64,000 nt of DNA from Mucilaginibacter gilvus (GCF_004054195.1 NZ_SBIW01000003.1:682001-746000); one strand, 5' to 3'; counted from the first letter of the stretch, positions 17,393 through 25,744 are shown. Made by a program: numbers and translations. Notes: generated from the letters alone by a model not told the origin.

Positions 17393-17911
17393 ATGAACAC
17401 ATATTATACTATCGAAGAGAAGTATTTACATGCAGTTGATAAGCTATACTTCAATACGCCGAGGGGGCTTAAGATGCTTAGCGCCATTATTGCCGACGAC
17501 CCATTGTATGCACGTGCGCATTACCAAATAGGTAAAATATATTATCGCGACCTAAAGGACTACCAAACAGCAGGCTATCATTTTAAAACCTGTATGGAAT
17601 TGGAGCCCTTATTCCCTGATAACTATTTTGAATACCTAAGCCTCGTGGTATTTCTTGACATGGCCAGGCAGGTGGAGGTGGTTTCTGCAAAAGCATTAAT
17701 AACCCCCGGCGTAAGCATTTCGGAGATCCACGAATTACTTGGGCTGTACGCCGAAAAAAGCCGCCAGTACGCCAAAGCATTAGAAGCTTATCGTAACGCT
17801 TACATGGAAGCAACTATAAAAGAACAGCGCGACAACAGCGAAGAAGCTATCGACCGTGTTAAGGAGAAAATGCAGCAAAGCTTTGCGTATCAATATACGC
17901 TGAGCGGATAA
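17393..17911 (+). CDS. TPR-like cytoplasmic protein
   Basis: The 172-residue protein begins MNTYYTIEEKYLHAVDKLYF. Helix pairs resembling tetratricopeptide repeats are visible: YARAHYQIGKIYYRDLKDYQ then AGYHFKTCMELEP (about 38-72), and IHELLGLYAEKSRQYAKALE (about 111-130). Such repeats bind partner proteins. The open frame extends upstream to a GTG at 17243, but that extension is cysteine- and proline-rich and unlike a leader. I therefore prefer the ATG at 17393. Partner and role unknown. Confidence 0.72.
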   Translation: MNTYYTIEEKYLHAVDKLYFNTPRGLKMLSAIIADDPLYARAHYQIGKIYYRDLKDYQTAGYHFKTCMELEPLFPDNYFEYLSLVVFLDMARQVEVVSAKALITPGVSISEIHELLGLYAEKSRQYAKALEAYRNAYMEATIKEQRDNSEEAIDRVKEKMQQSFAYQYTLSG

Positions 17912-17915
17912 AAGG

Positions 17916-17950
17916 AGAGGGGCTGACTTATTTAAGTCGGCCCCTCTTGC
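17916..17950. terminator. Bidirectional hairpin between convergent genes
   Basis: AGAGGGGCTGACTTA (17916-17930) pairs with TAAGTCGGCCCCTCT (17933-17947) with one mismatch. This 15-bp stem lies just after the TPR gene stop and before the convergent dehydrogenase stop. The T-tracts are poor on both sides, so termination is inferred mainly from position and stem strength. Confidence 0.7.
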
Positions 17951-17990
17951 TTATATGGCATAGCTACTGTTACTGCAACCGTTACTTCCC

Positions 17991-19289
17991 TTATTTTTTA
18001 TAGCTTATCTTATAAATATTTCCTTTTACATCATCCGTTACATATAACGAACCATCGGGGCCCTGGGCGAGGCCGCAAGGGCGATGCGTAGCGCTACCTT
18101 TAGCAGTATTCTCTGCCGAACCTGAAAAACCATCAGCAAATACCTCCATTGGGCCATCTGCTTTGCCGTTTTTCAATGGCTGGAAAACTACAAAATACCC
18201 AGCCTGTGGCTCTGGCGCGCGGTTCCATGAACCATGAAAGGCAATGAATGCACCGTTCTTATATTTCTCGGGAAACTGGCTGCCTGTATAAAATAACAAA
18301 CCGTTAGGAGCAAGGTGGCCGGGGAAAGCTGCTGCCGGTTCCAGGTATTTGCTGTCGCCTTCTTTTTTGCCATCTCCACCGTATTCTGGCATTACAATTT
18401 TTTTCTTTTGTTCCTGGTCGTAATATACATAGGGCCAGCCGGCGTTGTCCCCTTTGTTAATAGCAAACATACACTCGGCAGGTAATATGGCCGATTGTTT
18501 TTCGGTATACATATCGGGGAAAATATCGTGCAACTGGTCGCGACCGTGCTGCATTACAAAAAGCTGGTTACTGGTTTTATTCCAGTCCATACCCACCACG
18601 TTGCGCAGGCCGGTAGCATATCGTATGCCATCTTTATAAGTTTGGTTTAGCTTATCAGCCTTAAATTGCCATATACCCCCCGCCGAATCTAAAATAGGAC
18701 AGCCGGGCTGTCCCATCGAGCCCTTTTCGCGGTCTTTTACCTGGCACGAGTTTGAGTAAGCGCCAATGTTTACATATAAGTTGCCGGCATCATCCAGCAA
18801 GATCGCCTTTGCTTCATGCTCGTTACGTGATATTAAGCCCGTTACAATTTTCTCCGGTTTATCGGGGCTTTCCACCTCGTTATTGGCATTCAGTTTAAAA
18901 CGGAAAACCTCCTCATCTGAGGAAGCATATAGGTAGCCCTTTTTTACATAGATCCCCGTACCATCAAAAGTGCCGAAAGATGTTTTTACGGTGGCGGTGC
19001 CATTAGCTTCGGTTAAATACAAAATGCCCGCGTTGCCACCAGCGCTTTTATGTTTTACATAGATGCCTCCCTGCGGCGTAATGGAAATGTGCCTAACGCT
19101 GCCCAGATCTTTAGCAATAACCGCCGCGCTGAAGCCGGCGGGAAGGCTTAAGCCTGCGCCCGAAGAATCGGTAGCGGTGCTATCGGTTTGGGCCGTTTTG
19201 GTTTTATCGCTGTTGCAAGCTGTGAACAAAAGGCCGAGGCAAGCCATAGCCAGCATTGGCAAAATGTGTAATTGTCTTATATTCTTCAT
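17991..19289 (-). CDS. PQQ-dependent sorbosone/glucose dehydrogenase-like lipoprotein
   Basis: The 432-residue protein is a lipoprotein with lipobox LFTAC (C25). A beta-propeller follows with the blade motifs of the soluble glucose/sorbosone dehydrogenase family: GGIYVKHKSAGG, HEAKAILLDDAGNLYVNIGA, RYATGLRNVVGMDWN, HGRDQLHDIFP, GDNAGWPYVYYD, FHGSWNR and RPCGLAQGPDGSLYVTDD. Family members oxidise sugars or aldehydes using PQQ, and act in the periplasm or at the outer membrane. No PQQ synthesis genes are in view. I chose the internal ATG at 19289, directly before the lipoprotein signal, instead of the longer frame from 19370. Confidence 0.85.
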   Translation of the reverse strand: MKNIRQLHILPMLAMACLGLLFTACNSDKTKTAQTDSTATDSSGAGLSLPAGFSAAVIAKDLGSVRHISITPQGGIYVKHKSAGGNAGILYLTEANGTATVKTSFGTFDGTGIYVKKGYLYASSDEEVFRFKLNANNEVESPDKPEKIVTGLISRNEHEAKAILLDDAGNLYVNIGAYSNSCQVKDREKGSMGQPGCPILDSAGGIWQFKADKLNQTYKDGIRYATGLRNVVGMDWNKTSNQLFVMQHGRDQLHDIFPDMYTEKQSAILPAECMFAINKGDNAGWPYVYYDQEQKKKIVMPEYGGDGKKEGDSKYLEPAAAFPGHLAPNGLLFYTGSQFPEKYKNGAFIAFHGSWNRAPEPQAGYFVVFQPLKNGKADGPMEVFADGFSGSAENTAKGSATHRPCGLAQGPDGSLYVTDDVKGNIYKISYKK

Positions 19290-19586
19290 GGTGAATGTGT
19301 TGATACTCAAATTAACTGATAATACAACACATACCGAAATCTGTTTGATTAAACAGGCTCTAATCATCATGATTTTACCGGATAGGGCAAGATTTATTTT
19401 AACTCGAGAAAGGAAATCTTTATTTGCTAAACCGTTATCAAATTTGATAAATAAAAATATAATTCTTATTTTTTTTATTTTATAAGAATTATATTCTGTT
19501 TAAGTATTGTACTGTGATATTATTGCTATCGCGCTTTAAACTTTCGTTTACAGATGTCGTCATAGATGTATAAAATTTGAAACGAA

Positions 19587-20669
19587 ATGAAAAAGATATA
19601 TTTATTATCCGCAATGGTTTTAGCCGGTTTGTTTGCTAACAAAGCCCAGGCACAAATATCGGTACATATTGGTTTTAACGTCCCCGTAAGGCACGTGTAT
19701 GTGCCTGCGCCACAGCCCGAAGTTATTTATAACGACGACTTTGACGACAGCGACGATTACTATTACTTACCCGAGGTAGAAGCCTATTACAGCATCCCTT
19801 TACAATGCTACTTTTATAACGATGGTGGCCGCTGGATAAGGGCACAATATTTACCTGGTGCATACCGCAATTACGATTGGCGTGCCGCCCGCAGGTTTGA
19901 AGTACGTGGCCGCAGGCCCTACATGAACCACGATGTTTACCGTGGCCGCTGGGGAGGTAACGCTAACCGTGGCGACTGGAACAGACGAGATAATACTTAT
20001 GCCAACCGTGGCAATAGCAACAACGGCCAATGGGGGCGCAATAATAACCAAGGCAGCTATGGCCAACGCGATAGGGACGACCGTAACCGTGGTGGCTACG
20101 GACAGCCAAACAGAAATCAAGGCGGTAGCCGTGGCGGATGGGGTGGACAAAATGGTAGCGGGCAACAACCGCAATTCCCTTCGCAACCATCTAACGGCGG
20201 CCAACATGGCGGCTGGGGTGGCCAAAATGGTAGCGGGCAACAACCGCAATACCCTTCGCAACCATCTAACGGCGGCCAACATGGCGGCTGGGGTGGCCAA
20301 AATGGTGGTGGGCAACAACAGCAGCAACCGTCACAACCCTCTAACGGCGGCCAACACGGCGGCTGGGGTGGTCAAAACGGTGGTGGGCAACAACCACAGC
20401 AACCATCTAACGGTGGTGGAAACCAAGGCGGCCAACACGGCGGCTGGGGTGGCCAAAATGGCGGTGGGCAGCAACAACAGCCTTCGCAACCTACCAATAA
20501 CGGTGGTCAACACGGAAACGGCGGTGGCAACCAAAATGGCGGTGGACGCGATAGAGGTAACGGTGGCGGCGGACAAGACAGAGGTAACGGTGGTGGCGGG
20601 CAGGTAGCTCAAAACAACGGTGGCCACATGGTAAGGCAAAGCGGCTTTATGCGCCCAGCCAGGTTCTAA
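19587..20669 (+). CDS. Secreted Gly/Gln/Asn-rich protein with 25-residue tandem repeats
   Basis: The 360-residue protein has a signal peptide ending AQAQ (about 1-22) and an acidic/aromatic domain to about residue 115, with DDFDDSDDYYYLPEVEAYY and VPLQCYF-like features around IPLQCYFYNDGGRWI. An Arg/Asn/Gly-rich linker follows. Then a low-complexity tail has five copies of a unit like GGWGGQNGSGQQPQ with SQPSNGGQH. The tail is probably disordered or wall-associated. The N-terminal part is what I would call a Sphingobacteriaceae hypothetical domain. A strong terminator follows. Confidence 0.8.
   Translation: MKKIYLLSAMVLAGLFANKAQAQISVHIGFNVPVRHVYVPAPQPEVIYNDDFDDSDDYYYLPEVEAYYSIPLQCYFYNDGGRWIRAQYLPGAYRNYDWRAARRFEVRGRRPYMNHDVYRGRWGGNANRGDWNRRDNTYANRGNSNNGQWGRNNNQGSYGQRDRDDRNRGGYGQPNRNQGGSRGGWGGQNGSGQQPQFPSQPSNGGQHGGWGGQNGSGQQPQYPSQPSNGGQHGGWGGQNGGGQQQQQPSQPSNGGQHGGWGGQNGGGQQPQQPSNGGGNQGGQHGGWGGQNGGGQQQQPSQPTNNGGQHGNGGGNQNGGGRDRGNGGGGQDRGNGGGGQVAQNNGGHMVRQSGFMRPARF
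20133..20510 (+). repeat. Five-copy tandem repeat, 75-bp period, inside the Gly-rich gene
   Basis: Units begin with GGCGG(A/C)TGGGGTGG at 20133, 20208, 20283, 20358 and 20439, so the spacing is 75, 75, 75 and 81 bases. The first two copies are almost identical over their length. The period is a multiple of three, so copy-number change keeps the reading frame. This is a minisatellite-type coding repeat, not a CRISPR array. Confidence 0.92.
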
Positions 20670-20697
20670 GCAATTCTATCCCAATATATATAAATGC

Positions 20698-20731
20698 AGA
20701 AGCTTCCCGATATCCGGGAAGCTTCTTTTTT
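20698..20731 (+). terminator. Rho-independent terminator after the Gly-rich gene
   Basis: A perfect 12-bp stem AGAAGCTTCCCG / CGGGAAGCTTCT with loop ATATC is followed by six T residues. It lies 28 bases after the stop and ends just before the convergent aldo/keto reductase gene. Confidence 0.93.
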
Positions 20732-20741
20732 GCTTTATTTT

Positions 20742-21692
20742 TTAGTAGCTGCTGGCAGTGGTGAGCAGTTCGATCGCTTCGGGGCTGAGGTTAAGTTCGG
20801 CGGCTTTGGCAATTTCTTTTAATTGCTGTATGCTGGTTGCGCTGGCAATTGGCCCGGTAATGCCCGGCCTTGCCATAACCCAGGCAAGTGCCACAGCAGC
20901 AGGTGTGGCGTTGTATTCGCCGGCAACTTTGTCCAAAGCGGCCAAAATTTTATAGCCCCGTCCGTTCAAATACTTTTTGATGCCACCGCCACGCTTACTT
21001 TTAGTCAGATCGGCCTCTGAGCGGTATTTGCCGGTGAGGAAGCCGCTGGCCAGCGAAAAATAGGTGATAACACCAAGGTTATTCTCCCTGCAAAGCGATT
21101 CGTACTGGTGTTCGTAATCTGCCCTGGCGTATAAATTATACTCCGGTTGCAGGCTTTCGTAACGGGCTAAGCCATTATCCTTGCTCACCTGTAAGGCTTC
21201 GTGCAGGCGGGCAGCGTTATAGTTAGATGCACCTATCGCCCTTACTTTTCCCTGTTTGATCAGGTCTGTAAAGGTTGCAAGGGTTTCCTCCAAAGGTGTT
21301 TTGGTATCGTCCTCGTGCGATTGGTAGAGGTCGATATAGTCGGTTTGAAGTCTCTTAAGGGAATCTTCTAACGCTTTGGTGATGTAGGCCTTAGATAACC
21401 CGGTTTTATCTTCGCCCATGGGTTTTCCCACTTTGGTTGCCAGGATGATCTGATCGCGTTTGCCGCCTTGTTTCAGCCAGTTGCCTATGATGGTTTCCGA
21501 TTCGCCGCCGGTATGGCCGGGTGCCCATTTGGAGTAAACATCAGCTGTATCTACAAAATTAAAACCGCCGTCTACAAAGGTATCCAGCAGGCCGAAGGAG
21601 GTTTTCTCGTCCGCCGTCCAACCGAAAACGTTACCACCGAAAACAAAAGGGTGTACAATTAACCCCGATCTTCCTAATTCTCTTTGTTCCAT
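20742..21692 (-). CDS. Aldo/keto reductase
   Basis: The 316-residue NADPH-dependent reductase is a TIM barrel. The catalytic tetrad is visible as D48 (FVDTADVY), Y53, K87 (ATKVGK) and H126 (YQSHEDD). The signature LYQSHEDDTKTPLEETL and cofactor segment SLASGFLTGKYR follow. The presence of GESETIIGNWL is typical of the YajO/Tas-like group. Substrate unknown. I take the ATG at 21692, before EQRELGRSGL, because the longer frame to 21728 overlaps the end of the upstream small gene. One base separates that stop from this start, so they are one operon. Confidence 0.9.
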   Translation of the reverse strand: MEQRELGRSGLIVHPFVFGGNVFGWTADEKTSFGLLDTFVDGGFNFVDTADVYSKWAPGHTGGESETIIGNWLKQGGKRDQIILATKVGKPMGEDKTGLSKAYITKALEDSLKRLQTDYIDLYQSHEDDTKTPLEETLATFTDLIKQGKVRAIGASNYNAARLHEALQVSKDNGLARYESLQPEYNLYARADYEHQYESLCRENNLGVITYFSLASGFLTGKYRSEADLTKSKRGGGIKKYLNGRGYKILAALDKVAGEYNATPAAVALAWVMARPGITGPIASATSIQQLKEIAKAAELNLSPEAIELLTTASSY

Positions 21693-21693
21693 A

Positions 21694-21924
21694 TTAAATA
21701 TCTGTAGTCGCGGGTATCTGCTCCGCAAATTCGTCTATCCATCCGCCAAAATATGGCTCGGTACCGGCAAGGCGTTCCCATTTACCATCGGCATTAGGGG
21801 CGATGATAAGTTGGAGGCTGCCATCCAGCGAATTAAATTCATAAGCGCCGCTATCCAGGCGGGTTGCAATACCGTTCACTTCACTGTCCGAACCGGTAAG
21901 CACCGCGTCAAATTGTTGTTGCAT
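21694..21924 (-). CDS. Small hypothetical protein, 76 aa
   Basis: The protein starts MQQQFDAVLTGSDSEVNGIA and reads as a small beta-rich domain: YEFNSLDGSLQLIIAPNADG, WERLAGTEPYFGGWIDEFAE. There is no signal or membrane segment. Its stop lies one base before the aldo/keto reductase ATG, so the two are almost certainly co-transcribed and probably translationally coupled. I do not know a function for this family. Confidence 0.72.
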   Translation of the reverse strand: MQQQFDAVLTGSDSEVNGIATRLDSGAYEFNSLDGSLQLIIAPNADGKWERLAGTEPYFGGWIDEFAEQIPATTDI

Positions 21925-22047
21925 AATATGTATGTTTTATTATTCAACAATGGGTAGCAGTTTGTGTTTGAATACGGATTGTGGTTTGAGCTAAGTATTT
22001 GGCGGAGAGTTTGGTAGAGTTAAGCAGTCCGTCTTGTTTATTCCTCC

Positions 22048-22467
22048 TTATTTGCAATCCTTTAAATCCCTCGCCACATCTTCCGAGGTAACCGTGCCCA
22101 TTTTATTACCGAACGAGTTGGTAACGTAGGTGAGCACCCGCGCAATATCAACCGGCGACATATCATTGGCGGGCATATCGCCCACAAAGCTTTTACCATG
22201 CACCACCAGCAGGGCGCCTTTAAGCCCGTTATTTACAATGCAGGCCAGTTGTTTTTTGTTTGTTTTGAGGAAGGTGCTATCAGTTAGCGGCGGGATGAGG
22301 TTTGATAACCCTTCGCCCTTGGTGCCGTGGCAGTTTTGGCATCTTTGTTTGTAAAGCTGTTCGCCGCCTAAATAGTAGCGCTTAAATTCCATATCCTCCT
22401 GGCTGCCGCAGGAGGCAATAATTACCGAAAGCACTAAAACGAGACCGGCAATTATTTTAAACTTCAT
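22048..22467 (-). CDS. c-type cytochrome lipoprotein
   Basis: The 139-residue protein has a lipoprotein signal ending IIASC (C20) and a single haem-binding motif CQNCH (43-47). GDMPANDMSPVDIARVLTYV follows and likely holds the axial methionine. This is a class I cytochrome c domain, held on the periplasmic side of a membrane, that passes electrons. The start overlaps the SCO gene stop by four bases. Being last in an operon with SCO1/SenC suggests a link to a terminal oxidase or to copper handling. Confidence 0.92.
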   Translation of the reverse strand: MKFKIIAGLVLVLSVIIASCGSQEDMEFKRYYLGGEQLYKQRCQNCHGTKGEGLSNLIPPLTDSTFLKTNKKQLACIVNNGLKGALLVVHGKSFVGDMPANDMSPVDIARVLTYVTNSFGNKMGTVTSEDVARDLKDCK

Positions 22468-23114
22468 TGGGCAATTTGGGTGTTGGTTTCGGCACGGAGG
22501 ATCTTAATATCGCCAATCATCCGGGCAACATCTTTTTCGTCGGTACCATCGTAACTGCCACGGATATGTTTTTGCTTATCTATCAGTACAAAATAACCAT
22601 CGTGTATAAATAGCTCCTTGGCGCTTTCTTCGGGGCGGCGTACCAGGTAACTTGTAGAGAGATTATACGTATCATCTTTTTTACCTTGCAGCAGCCACCA
22701 GCTGTTGCCAGTAATACCCAAGCCATCGGCATATTTTTTTAGTACGGGCACACTATCGTGTTTAGGGTCTATACTGTGCGAGATGATCTTAAAATCGCTG
22801 ACGTTCTTGAACTCGTTGTAAACCTTCAGCATGTTGCGGTGCATAATAGGGCAGATAGAAGGGCAGGTGGTGAAAAAGAAATCGGCCACATAAATATCGC
22901 CTTTCAGGCTGTTTTGGGTAATGCTGTCACCATATTGGTTCACAAACTTAAACGCCGGGATGGTTTGGTAAATGGTATCCACCACTTTTTTACCATCTTT
23001 GGTGATGGTTTTAGTGTCCCGATTGCCGTAAATAGGCAGTGTTGCCTGCTTGTCCTCACTTTTACAAGCCGCGTAAAGCAAAATTACGCCAATTAGCGTA
23101 GCCAGTTTCCTCAT
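22464..23114 (-). CDS. SCO1/SenC-family copper chaperone
   Basis: The 216-residue lipoprotein (AAC, C17) is a thioredoxin-like SCO protein. The copper ligands of the family are visible: C84 and C88 in FFFTTCPSICPIMHRNM, and H171 in FIHDGYFVLID. SCO proteins deliver copper or reduce the CuA site of cytochrome c oxidase. It overlaps both neighbours by four bases (ATGA type), so the three proteins are made in a fixed order. The remaining sequence DTKTITKDGKKVVDTIYQTI before the core is longer than in minimal SCO proteins. Confidence 0.94.
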   Translation of the reverse strand: MRKLATLIGVILLYAACKSEDKQATLPIYGNRDTKTITKDGKKVVDTIYQTIPAFKFVNQYGDSITQNSLKGDIYVADFFFTTCPSICPIMHRNMLKVYNEFKNVSDFKIISHSIDPKHDSVPVLKKYADGLGITGNSWWLLQGKKDDTYNLSTSYLVRRPEESAKELFIHDGYFVLIDKQKHIRGSYDGTDEKDVARMIGDIKILRAETNTQIAQ

Positions 23115-23521
23115 TTTTTTATCAGCGATTTTTTATAGTTGTTGGTGGCGGTGATTACCGCGTCAAAATCTTTGTCGATAGCTTCTATCTGTTTTTTCTG
23201 GTCGGTCAGGTAAGCCATTATTGCATCATGAGATTTGCCTTTGTTCTCGGCATCAAACTTATGCATCCAATCCTCCATTTTTTCCATGGCTTCCTCCTGT
23301 CCTTTTATCAATTTGGTTGCAGTGCTGTCGTTATTCGCCAGGACCCCCGTTTTAAGCAGGGTATCCAATTGAATGTTCGCCCTCTCCACCTGCTCGTTTT
23401 TTGCCATTACGCTATCATGTTTGGCTATCACCTGGTCCAGCAGTTCCTTTTCTTGTTTTTGAGGATCGGCACAGCTAAAAAACAGCATACTTACAATTGC
23501 TGCGGCAAGTAATTTTTTCAT
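23111..23521 (-). CDS. Hypothetical helical lipoprotein in the SCO operon
   Basis: The 136-residue protein has a lipobox LFFSC (C17) and a purely helical, charged remainder that looks like a long hairpin or coiled coil: KELLDQVIAKHDSVMAKNEQ, LIKGQEEAMEKMEDWMHKFD, DQKKQIEAIDKDFDAVITAT. It overlaps the DinB-like gene and the SCO gene by four bases each. I do not recognise a named family, though similar viral A-type-inclusion-like annotations occur for such coiled coils. A periplasmic role near copper or cytochrome maturation is inferred only from position. Confidence 0.8.
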   Translation of the reverse strand: MKKLLAAAIVSMLFFSCADPQKQEKELLDQVIAKHDSVMAKNEQVERANIQLDTLLKTGVLANNDSTATKLIKGQEEAMEKMEDWMHKFDAENKGKSHDAIMAYLTDQKKQIEAIDKDFDAVITATNNYKKSLIKK

Positions 23522-23991
23522 GATGTGGTTTTTTCTAAATCTCGTACGTATAGTATATAATCGTTAGCAGGCAGGGTGGCCCCGGCTTGTTTAAGGTGTT
23601 GCCCAATTTGCGCACGGTGATGTGTGCCGTGGTTGATCACATGCGCCAGTATATCGCTCAACGTATTTTCAAAGCCATCGCCTTTAAGCGTTTTATAGGT
23701 AATGACGCGGTCGAAATTTTGGGGCTGCAAAGTTTCCAGGTAGCTTAGCCAATCAGCATGGTTGGCTGTAATAAAGCCTGTCATTTCTTCGGTACTGTTA
23801 TCCGGCCACAAGGGTACGCCGGGTGCTGGCAGATTTTTACAGCGCAGCAGCCAAATTTGTTGTGCGGCTAATAAATGCGCCATCCATCCGCGGGATTTTT
23901 CTAACCCGCCAAACTGTGCTATCAGCCCGTTCATCTGCCGGTTTGCATGGGCATCGTAATTAAACAGGCGGATAAAATAGTTTTTCATCAT
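23518..23991 (-). CDS. DinB/YfiT-type four-helix protein
   Basis: The 157-residue protein is a DinB-superfamily bundle. Likely metal-binding histidines are seen in WMAHLLAAQQIW (H39) and in ILAHVINHGTHHRAQIGQHL near residues 113-132. Family members are metal-dependent thiol transferases or of unknown role. It is the first gene of the lipoprotein-SCO-cytochrome operon, with a four-base overlap. Two ATGs are adjacent. A TACTTTTG promoter box only 3 bases upstream suggests a leaderless mRNA beginning near the second ATG. Confidence 0.9.
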   Translation of the reverse strand: MMKNYFIRLFNYDAHANRQMNGLIAQFGGLEKSRGWMAHLLAAQQIWLLRCKNLPAPGVPLWPDNSTEEMTGFITANHADWLSYLETLQPQNFDRVITYKTLKGDGFENTLSDILAHVINHGTHHRAQIGQHLKQAGATLPANDYILYVRDLEKTTS

Positions 23992-23993
23992 GG

Positions 23994-24001
23994 CAAAAGT
24001 A
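23994..24001 (-). promoter_or_regulatory. Bacteroidota -7 box TACTTTTG before the DinB operon
   Basis: On the minus strand TACTTTTG matches the Bacteroidota sigma-A consensus TAnnTTTG exactly. It ends 3 bases before the first ATG, so the transcript would start at or near the second ATG. The -33 element is not obvious. Confidence 0.5.
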
Positions 24002-24234
24002 CATAACGGTTAGTGGAAATTTAAACAGGGGAGAGTAAATATTACAGAGAAATAAAGAAAATAACGCACAATGAATTGTGAATGCAGAACATCGAATTTA
24101 CTCCACCATTCCATATTATCCATTTGTTGCGCTATGATTTAGAGACTTTCGCTCTTAACCTAATCATAACATAAACAACACCTTAAGCACACATACGCCC
24201 CGTACATTAGCATAAACAATAAAACACCGCGACA

Positions 24235-24324
24235 ATGAAAATCTTCAGCAGACTAACCGCCATCATTAACGATATACGCGAATACCTGTTTTTAAAAAGC
24301 ATGCGCTCATCGTTTAAGCACTAA
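24235..24324 (+). CDS. Possible 29-residue peptide ahead of the GH1 gene
   Basis: An ATG-started ORF encodes MKIFSRLTAIINDIREYLFL and then KSMRSSFKH. It could form one amphipathic helix with a basic tail. It lies alone in a 400-bp gap, followed by the palindrome at 24330-24344 and the beta-glucosidase gene. It has no clear ribosome site, as is normal here. Coding status is uncertain at this length, and it could be a leader peptide. Confidence 0.3.
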   Translation: MKIFSRLTAIINDIREYLFLKSMRSSFKH

Positions 24325-24329
24325 TTTTT

Positions 24330-24344
24330 ACGAAAGCGTTTCGT
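24330..24344 (+). promoter_or_regulatory. 15-base palindrome upstream of the GH1 gene
   Basis: ACGAAAGCGTTTCGT is a 6-bp inverted repeat around a GCG centre, 47 bases before the beta-glucosidase start. It resembles operators of LacI/GalR-type repressors (GAAA-CG-TTTC), although the centre has an odd base. As RNA it could instead fold a small hairpin. No LacI-type gene is visible in the window. Confidence 0.4.
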
Positions 24345-24391
24345 TTATACAATTATAATGTACATTTTGGGCCTCGCATTAGCTCAAATTA

Positions 24392-25744
24392 ATGGCATCT
24401 GAACAAGCAGGACAAGAACTCGATAAAAAACTTTTTGGCAATGATTTTGCCTGGGGGGTATCTACAGCCGCCCTCCAAATAGAGGGCTCGTGCGGTGCCG
24501 ATGGAAAAGGACCGTCTATCTGGGATACCTTTACCTCCAAAAAAGGCAAAGTACTAAACGGCGATAAACCAACCACGGCCTGCGATTTTTATAATAACTA
24601 CCAGGAGGATATCGACCTCGTAAAAAAGCTGAACATCCCAAATTTTCGTTTTTCTATAGCCTGGCCACGCATTTTACCAAAAGGCGCGGGCGAGGTAAAC
24701 CAGGCGGGGATAGATCATTATAATAAAGTAATAGATTATTGCATTTCGCAGGGTGTTGAACCCTGGCTCACCATTTATCACTGGGACCTGCCGCAGGCCT
24801 TAGAAGATAAAGGTGGCTGGACAAACCGCGATATCATTGGCTGGTTTACTAATTATGTACAAATTTGTGCCGATGCTTTTGGCGACCGCGTGAAAAACTG
24901 GATGGTGATGAACGAGCCTGCAGTTTTTACAGGTGCGGGATACTTTTTAGGGATCCACGCTCCCGGGCGAATGGGTTTAAGAAATTTCTTGCCCGCCGTG
25001 CATCATGTGGTATTAAGTTTGGTAGCAGGCGCAAAGCTAATGCGCAAGACACTGCCCGATGTGCATTTGGGTACTACGTTCTCCTGCTCCCATATAGAAC
25101 CCCATTCGGACAGGCCGAAAGATATCGCAGCCGCCAAACGTGCGGACGCGCTGATAAACAGATTGTTCCTGGAGCCAGTACTGGGGTTGGGTTACCCAAC
25201 AGAAGTTGCCGCAATAAAAGGTATTCAAAAGTACTTTAAGCCGGGCGATGAGGATAACATGCATTTTGATTTCGACTTTATAGGGCTCCAGAATTATACC
25301 CGAGAAATTGTTAAGTATTCCTTTTTTACGCCCTACATTGGCGCAACGCTGGTTAAAGCCGAAAAACGCGGAGTAGAGCTTACCGATATGAAATGGGAGG
25401 TGCATCCGCCTGCTATTTATCACATGCTGAAAAAGTATGATAGCTATCCGCAGATAAAAAAGATCATCGTAACCGAAAATGGTGCCGCTTTCCCTGATGT
25501 GGTTACCGGTGATGTAGTTGACGACCCTAAACGTGTAACCTACTTGCAAAACCACATCCAACAGGTTTTAAAAGCAAAACAGGAGGGCTGCAAGGTGTTT
25601 GGCTATTTTGTGTGGACGCTGACTGATAATTTTGAATGGGCCGAAGGTTATCACCCAAGATTCGGGCTGATACATGTTGATTTCGACACGCAAAAACGCA
25701 TAATCAAGGTATCAGGCCAATGGTACGCTGACCTGCTCGGGTAG
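24392..25744 (+). CDS. Beta-glucosidase, glycoside hydrolase family 1
   Basis: The 450-residue protein is a complete GH1 barrel. It starts with FAWGVSTAALQIEGSCGADG, holds the acid/base E175 in MNEPAVF and the nucleophile E362 in IIVTENGAAFPD, and ends with FGYFVWTLTDNFEWAEGYHP then RFGLIHVDF. GH1 enzymes hydrolyse beta-glucosides and related disaccharides. No signal peptide is present, so the enzyme is probably cytoplasmic and acts on imported sugars. Its last 33 bases overlap, antisense, the end of the histidine kinase gene. Confidence 0.96.
   Translation: MASEQAGQELDKKLFGNDFAWGVSTAALQIEGSCGADGKGPSIWDTFTSKKGKVLNGDKPTTACDFYNNYQEDIDLVKKLNIPNFRFSIAWPRILPKGAGEVNQAGIDHYNKVIDYCISQGVEPWLTIYHWDLPQALEDKGGWTNRDIIGWFTNYVQICADAFGDRVKNWMVMNEPAVFTGAGYFLGIHAPGRMGLRNFLPAVHHVVLSLVAGAKLMRKTLPDVHLGTTFSCSHIEPHSDRPKDIAAAKRADALINRLFLEPVLGLGYPTEVAAIKGIQKYFKPGDEDNMHFDFDFIGLQNYTREIVKYSFFTPYIGATLVKAEKRGVELTDMKWEVHPPAIYHMLKKYDSYPQIKKIIVTENGAAFPDVVTGDVVDDPKRVTYLQNHIQQVLKAKQEGCKVFGYFVWTLTDNFEWAEGYHPRFGLIHVDFDTQKRIIKVSGQWYADLLG

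Noticed and set aside
17104-17400. 98-residue minus-strand ORF
   Set aside because: It is cysteine-rich with no family features, and overlaps the start of the TPR gene antisense.
20133-20510. CRISPR-like array
   Set aside because: The repeats are directly adjacent 75-bp units with no unique spacers, and they encode protein in frame.
19933-20607. 224-residue ORF in another frame of the Gly-rich gene
   Set aside because: It exists only because the low-complexity repeat is open in several frames. The 360-residue frame has the signal peptide and a proper terminator.
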